From the NCBI GenBank assembly GCA_010093605.1, contig MU004202.1, positions 445,560-509,559 of the forward strand: a stretch of DNA of 64,000 bases, written 5' to 3'. Below, piece after piece: positions 24,201-38,430 of this stretch (positions within the stretch are counted from its first letter, which is position 1; each line of letters opens with the position of its first letter). The DNA comes from Lophium mytilinum (lineage: Eukaryota > Ascomycota > Dothideomycetes > Mytilinidiales > Mytilinidiaceae). A model generated the notes under the pieces. It saw only the letters and a list, made by a program, of their open reading frames with translations, did no database searches and was not told the origin of the DNA. The translations under genes were made by a program, and so were the position numbers.

Positions 24201-25143
24201 ATCTAAATACTAACTTATCTAAAATTTAATTAAAGAAGAAGAACTCTAAGGTATAAATAAATATACTATTAGCTTTCTATACCCGTTTAAATTAATATAC
24301 TAGGCTATACTATAGGGGAGTTACTTATAACTTTACTATACCTATAAATATTATAACTTTTATAGGTAAGAATAAATATAGTAAATTTAAGGCTATAGTA
24401 TATTAAATAAATAAGTATAACTATTTTAAAGGTCTACTTATTTATAAGAATTTTTGCCTTACTACCTAACTTATACTTACTAGCTTATTTAAGGCGGAGT
24501 ATTCTAGTTATACTAGAATAGTTTAAGAACTTTTTAAAATATATCTAGACCTATTTAACTCTATACTACTATAATCTAAGTAGTTAGAGTTTATTAAGGA
24601 GAAGAACCTTAACTTATAAGGGAAAATACTTATAGATAACTAGTATCTAAATCTAATCCTCTACTATTAGATTTCTTATACTTAGCTAGCTAAAGAAGAT
24701 AAGATCTTAAATCTAAGAAAGATAGACACGTCTAACGCCTTCTTAGTAATGCTTCGCGTTACGTACTCTATAGAGTATAGAATTCTAAATTTATTTAAAC
24801 TTAGAAGAGGTACTTTTTAATAGTTTAAGAGACTAGCCTTTACTAATTTATAAGACCCCTTACCTCTACTATATCTAAGTCTAATACTAATACTCTATTA
24901 ATAGAGCGTCTAAAAAGCGCATTAACCTTATATCTAGAAACTATATTATAGTAAGAAAAGAAAGGCTAGGCTAGATTAATAGTATTTTTACTTATAAGCT
25001 CTATAGTTAAAATAGAATTTTCTTAGTTATACTATAGCTAGAGGATTATATAGTAAAGCGCGATTATATTTTTAATCTACCCCTTCTTTCTTTTCTATAT
25101 CCTCTCTAGCGGAGCATTATTAGGCTACTAATAGTAGAAGTAA
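21293..25143 (+). pseudogene. Degraded large DNA-transposon-like ORF region
   Basis: The plus strand gives a long stretch with coding character interrupted by TAG/TAA. It includes a Ser/Thr/Pro-rich segment near 22000-22070, a mostly hydrophobic middle, and a block at about 23252-23400 reading LDKGIFTTI, then FTADIAK, NKN and NYFYSLYLI. This last block resembles a conserved segment (LDKGI...FTGDMPQQ...GCRxC) that I associate with multi-copy, transposase-like proteins of Pezizomycotina. Assigning a superfamily (KDZ- or CACTA-like) would be a guess. No terminal inverted repeats were found. Stops are all of the TAG/TAA type expected from RIP. The region ends where element A2 begins; the bases just before A2 (agtaa, 25139-25143) would be its target duplication. 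Confidence 0.35.
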
Positions 25144-25364
25144 TATTATAGTATAATATAAAATTATAATAGAAAACTAGATAGTATTAAGTATATAATA
25201 AAGTAGCTATAAGAAGAGAGAGTAGGGCGCAGAGCGCTAGCTAAGAGGTAGGCAAGGCTAGTACTAAGTAAGGTTAAGTAATAGTAGTATATAATAGAGG
25301 CTATATAATACTATTACCTATAATAGAAATATATTATAATAAGAGTTATATTATAGCTATAATA
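25144..25364 (-). repeat. A2 3' LTR (221 bp)
   Basis: Reverse complement of the A1 LTR type; recognisable from gggcgcagagcgctagct and from the shared ends. Adjacent to a polypurine-tract complement on its right. Confidence 0.85.
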
Positions 25365-28300
25365 CTACCCCCCTTTAAAAGAAAGCTATATATATATAGC
25401 CTTTCTATTTAAGTATATATACTTACTATAGAGTAGTTCTTCTTTAGTTAATCTTATAGTTATATAAAGGGCCTATTATTCTTCTAAGTTATAGTAGGTA
25501 CTTACTAAGCCTTAAATATAAAGTTAGTAATATAGTTAATTTTATATATATTACTAAGCTTTATTATATAGTCTATATAGTGCAGCGTTATCTAATTTAT
25601 AAGAATTAGTAATAGCTTAGCCGGCCGGTACTAGTTAAGTTAGTAAGGTAGAAAATAGGCGTTATCTATAGAGTATTATTATAATTAGAGTAAGTAGCGG
25701 CTTCTAATATTTAGGCTTCTAGAAGGACTTATAAGGTTCTTTTACTTTTAGGTAGATATAGTAATAGTCTATAATAATATTATAGTAGTTAGTAATACTA
25801 GTATAGAACTTCTATTAAGAATTAGCGTTCTATTTAGGGTAACCGGTGTAGAGGATTTTATACTAAAGTAGGCCTTTTTATTTAGTAGCTAGGTTAAGTA
25901 TAGTATTATTAATATATAAGTTAATAATCTTATTAACGTTCTATTACTTATAGCCTTCTTTATTAATCTTAATAGGTTTAGGTTTCTTCTAGATTTAGCC
26001 TTCTAGCGGCTTATATATAATATAATAAAATAGCTATAAATAGAAGATATTAAATACTTCTTTTATAGTACGCGGAAGAGATAGCTAGTAAGTAGCGTTA
26101 TTAATAACTCTAGTAACTTTAAATAGACTAAGTTGTTTATAATTAAGAGACTTATTTAGGTGTTAAGTTTTAATATTATATATATTAAGTATAACTTAGT
26201 TACTAACTTTAAATTCTATAGCTAGTTTCTATTTATAGTTAGTAAATTCTTCTTATCTAGCCTATACCTATATTAATTTATCTTAAAGAAGGAGGTATAG
26301 ATTATATAGTTATTTAGTAAATATATTAGCCTTCTCTCTAAGAGGTTTCTATAGCCCTTTAACTATAGAGTTATTAGCTAGTTCTAGGCCTAAGCGCGGA
26401 TTATATCCTTTTATAGTAATAAAGAGAGAGATACTAGTAGTTATTTTATCTAAATTAGCTTTAAACTTAGTAATAGGTAGAAGATCCGCCTAGTTATTCT
26501 ACTTATAGTTAATATACGCGCGTAAGTACTATTTAAGTACTATATTTATAATTTCTATCTATCTATCTATTTTAGAATAGAAGGTAGTAGAGAGTTTTAG
26601 CTTTATTCTAACCCGGGCATATAGTTATTTCTAAAAATGCAATATAAATTAAGGTCCGCAGTTAGAAATAATAGAGTATAGGTATCCTTCTTCTTACTAG
26701 ATCTATTTAATAAATACCTATATAATATCTTTAGCCTCTATAGAGTCTATAGCTATAAACTTCCTCTTTTTTAAGAATTAATTAATAATAACTATAATAT
26801 ATTTAAGCTTGCGTCCCTATTACTTATAAATTAGTAAAGGGGTAATAAAGTTAATAGAGATATAATACTAGTATTAATCTAGAATAGATAGAGGATAGAG
26901 AAGTTTCTATTTTCCCTTTTAAGAATGCTTTACTCTTTTATAGGTAAGATAGGCGCCGACGTATTAGTTAATAAAGGATATTATTTAAGGCTAGTAGTAG
27001 TACTTATAGAGTTGCATATAAGTTAATATTATTCTAGTATATCTAGCTAGCTTAGATTTATATATTAAGTATATAATATAAGTATATAGTTATTTAATAT
27101 CTAAAATATAGAGCCGCTTATAGATATAGAGAAGGTTATTAATAACTTTATAGTTATCTAGTTCTATATATAAGTAATAATCTTAATAGAACTACGTAGG
27201 CAGTTATTATTAGTTACGGCGCTTAGCGTATTTAATAGCTTATATAATAGGGTTACCTTTAGAATACTTTTAAATTCTTTAAAGAATTTAATTATCTATA
27301 AGAACTATTTTATTAGATAAATTATTTAGCTTATTATCTATAGGTAGCTTCTTAATAGTAGAATTATATAGCTTATCTACTAAAAGTATTTTATTCTTCT
27401 TAGGGCGTCCTTATAGGTAAGCTAGGCTAGAGTTATTTATCTTATTTAGTATAGCTACCGTTTAAGAAGCTGCAGGCGTAGTTAATTTCTTAGGGCGGCC
27501 CCTTATGCAAACGCGTAGTCTAGAGTTATTTAGCTTATCTAGAGTAGCGGGCGGAGGGCGTATACGCGTAACTACTACTAAGTAGATATTATTATTATCT
27601 AGGTAATTAAATTTACTAAGGTTATATATTATTTTAGCTAATTTAATAGAAGTATATTTAAATAAATTAGTAAGAATATATATAAGCTTAATAGTATAAT
27701 ATATTTCTAGCTTATAGTTAGATAGCTTTAGTATAACTTATTTCTAATACTTATATCTATTATCTTCTAGGGCTAGCTTATTACCTAGTTATTAAGTTAG
27801 TAGATTAGGCTTCTTATTCTACTTACCTAGTTTATATATAATCTTAAAGTTAAACTTAGCTAGAAACTTAGCCTAGCAAGCTTATTAATAATTAAGGCGC
27901 TTAGAAGTTATAAATATCTAAAGGTTCTTATAATCTAACTTAGATAATATTAACAGGGCTATTATATTTCTATTCTTATCTAGTAAGTTCTAGTCTCTAT
28001 TCTTTAAAGGTAAGTACTATAGTAAGAAGCTCTTTATTATAGATAGTATAGTTAATCTATTATAGTATTATATATTATAATATAAAGGCAACTAGATAAA
28101 GCGTTCTATTAGGCTAGACTTATAATAGCATAGCGGCAGTTATATAGTTAGAGGAATTATATTTAACCTAGGTATTATAGTTAGGGTTCTATAGTATAAG
28201 CTATAGGGCTATATAGAAATATTTCTTAATATTATAGAAGGCCTTAGCTTTATTACTATTATCTAGCTATAGAAACTTAAAACCCTTTTATATAGCGGAG

Positions 28301-31300
28301 GTTAGTATTATTAGTAGGGCTATAAACGCGGAGTAGTCTATAATAAAATAATAATAGAAGTTATAGAATTCTAAAAAGGCTTAGATATCTTTAAGGTTTT
28401 ATAGCGTTAGCTAGTTAAGTACTATTTAAACTTTAGCTAGATCTATTTAAATACTATTAACGCTAATAAGTATACTAAGATATTTAACCTTATTAACGGC
28501 GAATTTGCATTTATAAATATTAAGAAATAGGCTAGCGTTGCGGAGCTTAGTAATAATTATAAGAACGTATACCTTATATTTTTCTAGCGTATTACTATAT
28601 ATTAAAACATTATCTATATATATAGTATAGAAATTATTAAAATACTTCTATAAGGTATTATTAATATAGGCCTAGAAAGAGCTAGGCGCGTTATATAGTC
28701 TAAATAGGAGTACTATAAATTTAAATAGTCTCTATTAAGTAAGAAAAGCTATTTTATACTTATTACCTTCTTTAATATATAGGGCGTTAAATACGCTAAT
28801 AATATTAAGCTTAGTATAGTACCTAGCTTTAGCTAATAGTGCAAGGGTATCTTTAATAAGCAGTAGTATATTATAGCTCTTAATACTAATTTTATTAAGA
28901 CCTTAGTAGTTAATATAAACGCGGAGTCCTTCTTCTAGTTTCTTAACTACTAGCGTAGAAGCGGCGTATAATAATAAACTAGGATAAATAAAGCCCTTAG
29001 TGCGTATCTTATTAATAAAAGCTTTAATAATAGTAGCTTAGTCTCTAGAGAGGCTATATACTTTATAGGCGGGGGGTTTTAAGCCTAGAAGAACATTAAT
29101 AGTATAGTCTATTAGTTAATAAGGTAGAAGCTTATTAGCTTTATAAGAATTCTATACATCTACTATATAGTATAGCTAATTAGAAAGTAGTTTCTTAATT
29201 TCTTTATTAGTAATAGGTAGTTGGTTTATTTTCTTAAAGAACTTTTAATAATTAGAGGGGTTAATAGTAAAGATATCTATAGTAAAAGTAGCTATTTATA
29301 TATTATATAGAATATTATTAAGTTTAGTAAGGCTATATAGGGCTAGGTCTATTTCTAGTATAGAGGTATAAGGTATAGAAGAATAAGTTATAGGCTAAGG
29401 CTAATAGCGCTTATATTTCTCTATCTATTATAGCTTATTCTAGTTATTATTCTATAGTTAAATAATATAGTCCTCTTTACTATTATATTAGAGCTTCTAG
29501 TAGGCTACTATTATATTCTTAGCTTTATTAAGTTCTAGGCTAAGTTTCTAATATTTATTAAAGAGGTTATATAATACTATATTATATAAGCGCTTATCTA
29601 TATAGATAATATTTCTATCTTTTCTATTACTCTATATACGTTAATATCTATCTATATAAAGATAATAATTATAGTAGAAATCTTTATTAAAGTTAAGAGT
29701 ATATTTGCCCTATATAATATTAGGCTTATACTTCTTAAACTATAGTATTTCTAGTATAATATTATAGCCTTTAAAATTAGTAATATAGTACTATATATTC
29801 TTAGTATAGGTATCTAAAAATAATATAAGCTAGGTCTTATAGGTAATAAGCTTTATAGGTATACTATTAGTAAGGCGTAATAGAATAGAAGTAGCTAATA
29901 GTAGTATTATAAGCTTATTAGCTTTAGCATATAATTATAAGATAAAGGTAAAGTAGAAGCAGCCTATATTAGTAAGGCACTAACTATTTATTATATCTAT
30001 AGAAGTATAAATTCTATATTTAAAGTTTAACTACTTTCTATAAGTAATATCTTAATTTAAGTTAGTAGAGTAAGCTAATAGTTAGATTTTATTAGGCTTA
30101 GAAGATAGCTATTCTAGTTCTTAGATGCAGGCTATAATAGTACTTAGAAAGAATTCTATATAGCTCTATTTATAACTATAGTTAAAGCCTATATAAAACT
30201 CTCTCCCTTACTATTATTACTACTATTACTATTACTAAGAACGCTAGAAGATAAAAGCTTATTACTATAAGTAATAATAGCTAGGTCCTCTCTATTACTA
30301 TTAATAGAGATAAGGTTATTATTATTCTTATTAGCGTAGTAGATTATAGAGAGCTTAAGTTTAAGGCTATTATTAGCTTTAGCTAGGCGCTCTATTAGCT
30401 TACGCTTAGATAGAGGTAGGTTTTAAGCGTAAGGGCGCTTAGAGTTATTAGCCTAGTAACCCTTCTTAATATAGTAAAAGTAGTAGCCTTTAGTATATAG
30501 AACTACTATAACTATAAAAGGAAGGTAAATAGAGTAGTTACCTTAATTCTTTTTATTATTATAAGTAGACTGCTATCTATAGTTCTACTTAAGGCGGCGG
30601 TTCTAGTAGTTATTTAGATAGTAGTTACTTAAGTAGTTATTACTTAAGTAGTTATTACTATAGCTATTATAGAAGCTAGATAATTAAGTAGGCTAAGTAG
30701 TTATATTATACTAAGCGCTATTCTAAAGAAAGGCTTTAGCGCGGAATACTATAGCTATAAGCGTGGGCTAGTTTTAATAGCTATTAGCGCTACTAAATAC
30801 TTAGTAACTAAGATCTAGGCGTAAAAGGCGTTTAAGCTATTCTTTCTTAGAGGCGAAAGGTATCTAGTTCTTATTATTAATATTAGTTATTTCTTTAAAA
30901 TATAGTATATATATATTCTATAACTTATAGCCTTTTATCTTTATTTTAGGGCTATAGAGGATATTATTTATATATATAGGCTTATTAAAGATAGTAAAAT
31001 ATAGGTCTATATATATAAATATCTAGTTAAGAGTTATAAAGTTCTTATTTAGTAAGGGCTTTTTAAACTAGGTATAGCTATAGATAGTTACTTTTATATA
31101 GTTAATGCAGTATAACTTAATATATTCTATCTTACTCTACTTATCTAGGTAGGCTAGCCCTTTATATTAAAAGATAGTGTAGGTATAGCTCTTTTAAGAT
31201 AGGTATTAGTATTTATTACTTTTACTAGTAAATTTCTAGAGATTATAGAATTTAGGTTTATAGTTACTATAGAGTTATAGGCGTATAAGCTAAGCTATAG

Positions 31301-31636
31301 CGTTATTATCTATAATAGTAAAGTTATTATAATTAGTATTATTATTATTATTATTATCTACTAAGTTATAGTTAAGGTTACCTATAGTAGCGGTAGTAGC
31401 GTAATATAACTATATAGGTGCTAATACTACTTTTTAGTTTACTTTTAAGTTAGTATACTACTACTTATAAGTAAGGCCTAGTTTTTTAAAGTAATTATGC
31501 TAGGTTTATAGTTAATTTAAATTCTATTATACTATAGTAATATCTTAATAGAGGGCTTTATTTTCTAAGCATACCTTACTAAGTAGAAGAGCTTTAGCTT
31601 TATAAGCTTTTTATTTAGTTATAAACTAGTAGTTAT
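25144..31636 (-). mobile_element. LTR retroelement A2 (A-type Gypsy), larger segment, broken
   Basis: Minus-strand Ty3/Gypsy element. The 3' LTR is 25144-25364, directly followed on the plus strand by ctacccccc, the complement of a polypurine tract. Going right, that is upstream for the element: integrase about 26.4-27.7 kb, RNase H about 28.0-28.3 kb, reverse transcriptase about 28.5-29.0 kb (Y-I-D box near 28600), protease about 29.5-30.1 kb, zinc-knuckle near 30.45 kb, and a coiled-coil gag to 31636. There it is cut by the insertion of element B, and a further gag piece lies at 58659-58796. Its LTR is related to those of A1 and A3, but its internal 3' end differs more from them, so it is a divergent subfamily. 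Broken many times by RIP. Its 5' LTR was not found in the window. Confidence 0.82.
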
Positions 31637-31881
31637 TATTATAGTTATAGTATAGAGGAACTTAGTAGTATAAGATAACTAGGTTAAATTTAAGAGGTTA
31701 TATAAGAAGTAGAAAGAAAGGCCTCTAGAAAGAAGCTATATATATAGAGAAGAGAGGCGCGTAGACACTAGGCGGGCTAGTATATAGGTAGCGCTAGGTA
31801 ACGTAATAGGTATAGAAGTAGAAGGCTAGTAGCCGGTAATAGATAAATATATAACTAGAGGGTAGAGTATAATCTATTATA
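31637..31881 (-). repeat. B 3' LTR (245 bp)
   Basis: Begins tattatagttatagtatag and ends taatctattata; followed by ctacccccc. Matches 58414-58658 along its length, with transition differences. Confidence 0.88.
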
Positions 31882-34773
31882 CTACCCCCCTATTTAGAAA
31901 CGCTAATAGAAAAATAAAAAGAAAAAGAAGAAAAGAAAAAGAAAATAGTATTATAGGCCTTATTAGGTTTAAATATAAGAGCGTAAATAGTTATTTAGTA
32001 TAGTAAATTATATAGTATAGTTTACTAATTATTAGTTATATACTAATATATAAGAAGCTAGCGTGCTTAAGGCATTACTTATAAGGGCTTTTCTATTATA
32101 ATAGCTTAGCCTACTTTATATAGCTAAGAATTCTAATCTTATTATAGTTATTATATATAAAGTTATAATAAACTATATAAGGCTATTAATTATAGTATAA
32201 AGGTATAGTAAGGTAATTATATAAAGATAAGAATATAGCTTATTATAGAGCGATTATAATTATAGATAGTTAGTAGAGAGGTTATTATTATTAGTAAGGC
32301 GCGCGCGCTAGTTATTATTTAGTTTAAAGTCTAGATAAGAACTATTAGTATTAGGGTTAAGATTATAGAATTTACTAATTAGATCTATAGCTTTAGGTAT
32401 AAACTATTTCTATAGTTACTATTTCTATAGTATAGTATAACCTTTATAAAGTTCTTTATATTTAAGGTAGTAGCGTTCTTTTAGTCTGCAACCCCGCTAG
32501 CGGCTATTAATAATGCGCGTAATTAGGTATTATTTAATAGATTTAGAGATAACGGGGTTAATTATCTAAATAGAAGGTAGCGGTAGCTAGTATTAGCCTA
32601 GTAGTAGATAGAACCTATCTAGATAAAGAAGATATAGGTAGAAGATAGAGTATATTTAAGAGCCTTTAAGGCTTATATTTATAAAGTTAAGCTAAAAGGT
32701 GTAACCCTTATTAATAATCTTAGTAATGCGGAAGGGGCTAAGATTCTTATAATTAAGTAACTTATTTAGTTAGGTAGTCTTAATATTATAGGCGTTAAGC
32801 TATACCTAATTATTAACTTAGAGCTTTAGTAGAGGATTATAGTACTAATTAGCGTAGTCTACTTATTTAGTTTATACCTATATTATTATAGCCTTATATT
32901 TATTTAGAATTTCCTTTATTTAGTTAATATACTTATTACCTTTAAGCTAACAGCGATAGATAGCAGCGTTAGTACTAAGAGCGGGCGTTAGTAGAGGGTT
33001 AAGAGCGGGTATAGGTAGAGGATTAGATATAGTATTATTTATTACGCCTAGTAGAGGCTTAAGGCTAGAATATAGGTAAAAGCCCTTATTAATAAAGAAA
33101 GGCGTTATTATAGTTAAAGTATTAACTTAGTTATTTACTAAGAACTCGCTAATAGGCAAGTAATTAATCTAGTTATTCTAGCGGTAATTAATAAACTGCC
33201 TAAGATAGGCTTTTATAATAGCGTTCGCGTTTTCTATCTATTTATTAGTCTTAGGGTAGGCAGCTATAAAAATATTCTAGTAGACTCTAAGGCGCTTATA
33301 GACTTATTTCTAAATGTTTAAGATAAAGTATAGGTTATAATTACTAATAATAACGTAGGGGAGGCCGTGGAAATAATAGATTTTATAGAGAAAAGTATTA
33401 ATAATATTATAGATAGAGGTACTACTTATAGAAATATAGTAGCGTTTCTTACTAGTATAGTAGATAATAATAAGGATTTTAGTATAGATTTAACTATTAC
33501 GCTTATAGAAAGGAAGCTCTATAATAAAGTTTATAGTAATATTAGTCTATTACTATTCTAATATATTAAGTAAATGCAGTAGTTCTTATTTCTTATTATA
33601 GAAGGCTTTTAATTATTTATAGCTATAGCAGGCGCTTATATAGTCTTTAACTAAGTTATATATACCTAGCTAAAAGTAGTAATATTAGATAAGCTTATAT
33701 ATACTATGCTTTTCTAGTTATCTACTAATAGTAGTATTATAGGTAAGCTATAGAAGCTTAAGTTATAAATTATTATACGCGGGTATATATAACCAGCTAT
33801 AGTAATATAGTTAATTATAGCGGACTTTAAATTCTAAGATATTTAGGTTACTAATAATATTATATAGAGATTAAGGGAGCGCGCGCTTACTATCTTATAT
33901 AAGGGTAATAAGTTTATAGAGAGTAGAATTAAATAGTAGTTCTAGTAAGTTTTATAGTAGACTATAATAGCCTTTATTAAATAATTTAGTAAGTATATAC
34001 TAACGGACGGGGTTAGGCTCTATATAGAGATTATTATTATTTATAGAAGTTAGTTTAATTATAAGAGGAGGATTAGAGTTAGGTTTAGGGTTAGAGTTAG
34101 AGTTAATATTATTATTATATATATAACTACGCAGCGTTATAGGTATAAGAAGAAATTAAGAGTATATCTTTAATAGTAGTAACTCTATAGTTATTAATAG
34201 GTCTAACTCTTTATAGTAAGGTACTAGCCTAATTAGATTTAGCGTGCGGCCTAGGCTATTATTAGGTAAGCTTAACTTAATATTTAGTAAATACATTAGT
34301 ATAATACCTAGGCCTAGGTTATATAATTTAAGGACTATTTAGTATTAGAATTAATAATATAGATTATTTAGATCTATAGAAAGGTCTTATAACTATCTAG
34401 TAAGGCTATCTAGCTTTCTCTCTAAAATACCTAGTTAATAGATAATTTTAAAGTTAAAGCTAGCAAGAAAACTAGCCTAGCAGGCTTACTAGCGATTAAG
34501 GTATTTTATAGATATAAAGTATTCTAGATTTTAATAATTTATAAGTATATTAGTAGGATTATCTAAATTAGCGCTAGCTAATTTAGGTTTCTATTCTTTA
34601 AAGGCTTTAATAATAGTAAGTAACTTCTTATTATAGATTTTATAATTGCATTTCTAGGGGTTTATCTTAGAGAAAAAGAAGGTAATAGAATAGAGTAGGC
34701 TATCTTTACCTTCTTATAATATAATACTAGTAATAATATAGTCTAAAGTATTAGTTTTAATATAGACCTTCTT

Positions 34774-34944
34774 TATAAGGGACGTAAGCATGCGTTATAG
34801 CTTGCACGCACATTTACGCTAGAGAACTTATAGTTATAATTAAAAGTAAATTTAGTATTAAGTATAAGGCTTAATATATTAAACTATATAGACCCCTTAC
34901 TTATATGCCTACTTCTACTAATACTTCTATACTTATTTCTAATA
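34774..34944 (-). repeat. E 3' LTR (171 bp)
   Basis: Plus-strand ends are tataaggg and tttctaata. Matches 45854-46024 with transitions only, as far as I compared them. Confidence 0.85.
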
Positions 34945-37900
34945 AGTTACCCCTATTAAAAAAGTTATCGTCCCGACAACTTAATAGAAGAACGCTTGCA
35001 GTTTTAAAATATAGAGGTAAAGAATTATAGGGTAGAGGTAGTAACTAGAATTACCGGGTAAGAGTTATTATATAGAGATAGTGCGGATCTAACTATAATT
35101 ACCTAAAGGTAATTAAGCAGCGCTTTAGTACTCCCTATTAATTACTACATTAATATTAATATTTAAGTCTTGCGCTTCTTTAGCTTGCCTAACTTTAGCT
35201 CTACTGCCGCCCTCTTATTATCTATTATCTATAAGGCACGTTTAAAGCGTTATAGGTTATTAGTCTTTAAAATACTTATAAGGTTCTTACTTAGTATACT
35301 CTTACTAGCCCTATCTACTTTTACCTATGCTAGCGTAATTTTCTAATTATTAGTCTTTAGGACGCTTATAATATCCTTACTTAGTATACTCTTACTAGCC
35401 TCTACTTTTACCTACGCTAGCGTAATTTTCTCTTACTACTTAATACTTAGAGTAGCTTATTCTATACTATCTTTCTTAGCCTTCTTAAGCTTCCTTACCT
35501 TCCGCTTTTTCTAGATAATCTTACCTTTATCTAGAGCGGCTTAAATAGGGTTCTTTAGAATAATATTAGTATCTAGTAGATTAGCTTTACTATTATTATT
35601 CTCTAGATATATAAGCTTAACGCTGCAACTATATAAGGTACTATTATTATTACTTAAGTTATTACTTAAGCTACTACTAGCGGTATTACTATTAATATTA
35701 ATAGTATATTTAGTAGTATTAATATTAGTAGCTTCTTTAAATATATCTTCTACTATTTATTAGACTAATACTATTAGAGATTTCTAGGGCCTAACTAATA
35801 TATAGAAACCTAACGCTAACGCTATAGTCGGCGGGAATTACCTTACTAGTAGTAATAGTAATAGCGCCTTTTTAAAGGGCGTTAGCTTAAATACTTTTAA
35901 TAGTCTAGCTTCTAGCTTTACTATCTCTTCTACTAACGCTAGCTTTAGCAACGCATACGTTAGGTTCTACTTAGAGAGTATATTAGCTTATTCTATTCTA
36001 ATTTTATAGTTAAGATTACTAGCCTCTATATACCTCTATTAGAAAAAAGTAGATAGAGGCTTTAAGAACGCCGCTAGAATACTATTAATAGACGCGTTAT
36101 TTTATACTATAGTGCGCACGACCTTCTATAGCTCTACCGCCGCTTTCTAGTTATATGCGTTTATAGAGAATATATTAAGAGAGTAATTACTATTCTCTAG
36201 TAGTAGCTTAAGTCCTGCTTTTTAAGCTATATTAGCGTGCTCTACTAACTTAATAAGCGCGTTTCTTATTATTTCTTTCTCTTAAGTAAGTAAGTTAGGC
36301 CTAACTTACTATATTAATTCTATAAAGTATTATATTAAAGCTATTAACTATAACGCTATTACTATATTCTATATAGTAGACTTTAAGTTATTAGTAATTA
36401 ATATAAATAACTATATCCTATAATTATATCTTGCTTATATAATCTTATTTAGCTTTACCGCACTCTAAAATACAGCTGTCTTATTAGTTAGTAGAAAGTT
36501 AGGCTTTTTATTAATATTAGCATTCTATATCTTCTTCTTCTTCTTAGCTAGCTCTATCTATAACTTATTAACTTCCTAATAAAGCCCTTTAAGCTTCTTA
36601 TTAGCCTCCTCTATTACTTCTTTCTATAATAGTTTTAACTTCTTTTTTACCTTTACTAGCTCTACTTATAGGTTCTTAATCTCTTTATAAAGAGTCTTAT
36701 TTACACCTCTTACTATTATAAGCTCTAGCTTAAGCCTAGCGTAGCTAATTCTATAGCCGCGGCTTAAGTAAAAAAGCATAACGTACTTCTCTATAATAAC
36801 TCTAGCCTAGTTATAGTTAAATTTATTAAGGACTGCTCTATTACTAATAATTCTATTAACGCCTACCTAGAGCTTAATATTATCCGCCTTATTACTACTA
36901 GACTTCTTCTTCTAATTAAAATTAAATGGGCGCTTCTATTTTAACGTCTATATATATTAGTCTAGGGCGTCTAGATATTTCTAGTTACGCTTTCTTATCT
37001 CTTTACCTATAACTATATAGTTATAGAATATATATATACTAGATACTACTATAGTATAAAAGTTATTAACTATCTATTACTATTTAATAGGGTTAGCCTA
37101 AAAACTCTTACTAGGCTTAGTATATAGAATATTACTATATAGCTCTAGGGCTTCTAGATTTTACTAGCGCTAGTTACTACTAGGGTACTTTCTAATGCTA
37201 ATATTTAGCCCTACTATTCTACCAGGTATATTCTTTATACCTTTAGTGCCGTCTATCTACTAGATAGCTTTATCTATTAAATTAAGGGCGTCTATAGCCT
37301 AAGCTTTAGTAGTAAAGTCTATAGCTATTATATTATACATATTATAGCCTAGTATATTAAGCGCATTATTATATAACTTATTAGTAGTAATAGCTTTCTT
37401 ACTATTATCTATAGCCTTCTCGCCTTTATCTTTACTATCTTTATTACTGTTAACCTTTTTACTCTTACCCTTACAGGTTTTCTTCTTACCTTTAGCCTTA
37501 GGCGTGGCCTTTCCCTTACCTTTACCCTTATTAGCAGATAAGGTATTAGATCTATTCTTATTTTGCGCGTTATACGCCTTAAGTTACTTAGCTATAATAG
37601 TATTCTAGTTATTAAGTTATTCTTAAATATGCGGGTAGATATTCTTTATATTAATATACTCTTCCGCCTTAGTAGTATTAATTTCTATTAATACTACTAG
37701 GTTAATATTATTTATCAGCTTTAGAGATAATATACTTAATAGTTTATACTTCTACTCTTTACTTAGATTCTTAATAATTAAATTACGCTAGTTCCGGGCG
37801 CCCTTATTTCTATATAGCATATAGATACTAAATATAACTAGCTAGGCGCCTATAATAGAGTTTACTACTAATAGCTCTATATTTAGGCGCTCTATAAGAA

Positions 37901-38430
37901 TATATATATCTATTCTAAATATCGCCGCCTAATTCTCTACTAGGTTGGCGGCCGTAATCTTCTTCTTTTAGTAGAGGTCTAGAAGTTAGCTAATATACTA
38001 GTTAGATAACTAGATATTAATCTATAGTAGATTTATAGCATTAATTAGATAGAAAAAGATATATAAGGTAAACTTATACTTATTATAGATAATATAGCTA
38101 TTCTTTTTATACTTTTTAAGGTATTTAGTAAGCTTATTAATAACTTTCTATAGAATAGTACTATTACTATTATACAGGCGCTACTAGTAGATATAAGTTA
38201 TAGTCTATATCCGTTCTAAACAGGTTGCGCGTAATAAATAAGGCGTAAACTAATACCTAGTTAGTAGCGTAGGCGCTGCTATAAAGATATAGGTAGATTA
38301 GTATAGAGTATTAAGTTAAGTTACGTATATAAGCTATTTATTAATATACTAGAATAAATATTTTACTAGTTACTGCTATTTATACTAAGAATACTAAGGT
38401 TATAACTCTATTTTCTAACCTATAACTTTA
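34945..38430 (-). other. Extra coding-like block in element E
   Basis: Minus-strand sequence downstream of the chromodomain. It includes a Lys/Gly-rich basic segment (about 37560-37440), then a segment of mixed composition, then a strongly helical Lys/Glu/Leu-rich segment with heptad-like spacing, likely coiled coil (about 36760-36480). A Ser/Asn-rich part follows near 35.7 kb, and a frame-length-preserving duplication lies near the end (35257-35431). I see no transmembrane segment pattern, so nothing supports an envelope gene. It may be an added 3' reading frame of this retroelement family, or a separate repeat captured within it. As part of a broken retroelement it is a fossil. Confidence 0.45.
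35257..35431. repeat. Two-copy tandem duplication, 90-bp period
   Basis: Copies 35257-35344 and 35347-35431 both run from ttattagtcttta to gctagcgtaattttct. Copy two is three bases shorter internally. Both the period and the length difference are multiples of three. Several other differences are transitions. Confidence 0.85.

Noticed and set aside
33367-33561. A 64-codon plus-strand open frame, the only one of that size in the repeat block
   Set aside because: It is antisense to the integrase part of element B, begins at an arbitrary ATG and has the composition of a shadow frame.
34070-34115. Telomere-like ttaggg/ttagag runs (also near 52240 as the complement)
   Set aside because: Irregular, short, and inside retroelement coding regions; not a telomere or interstitial telomeric array.
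34945-38430. Envelope gene in element E
   Set aside because: No signal-peptide or transmembrane pattern is visible; the block is basic and coiled-coil-like instead.
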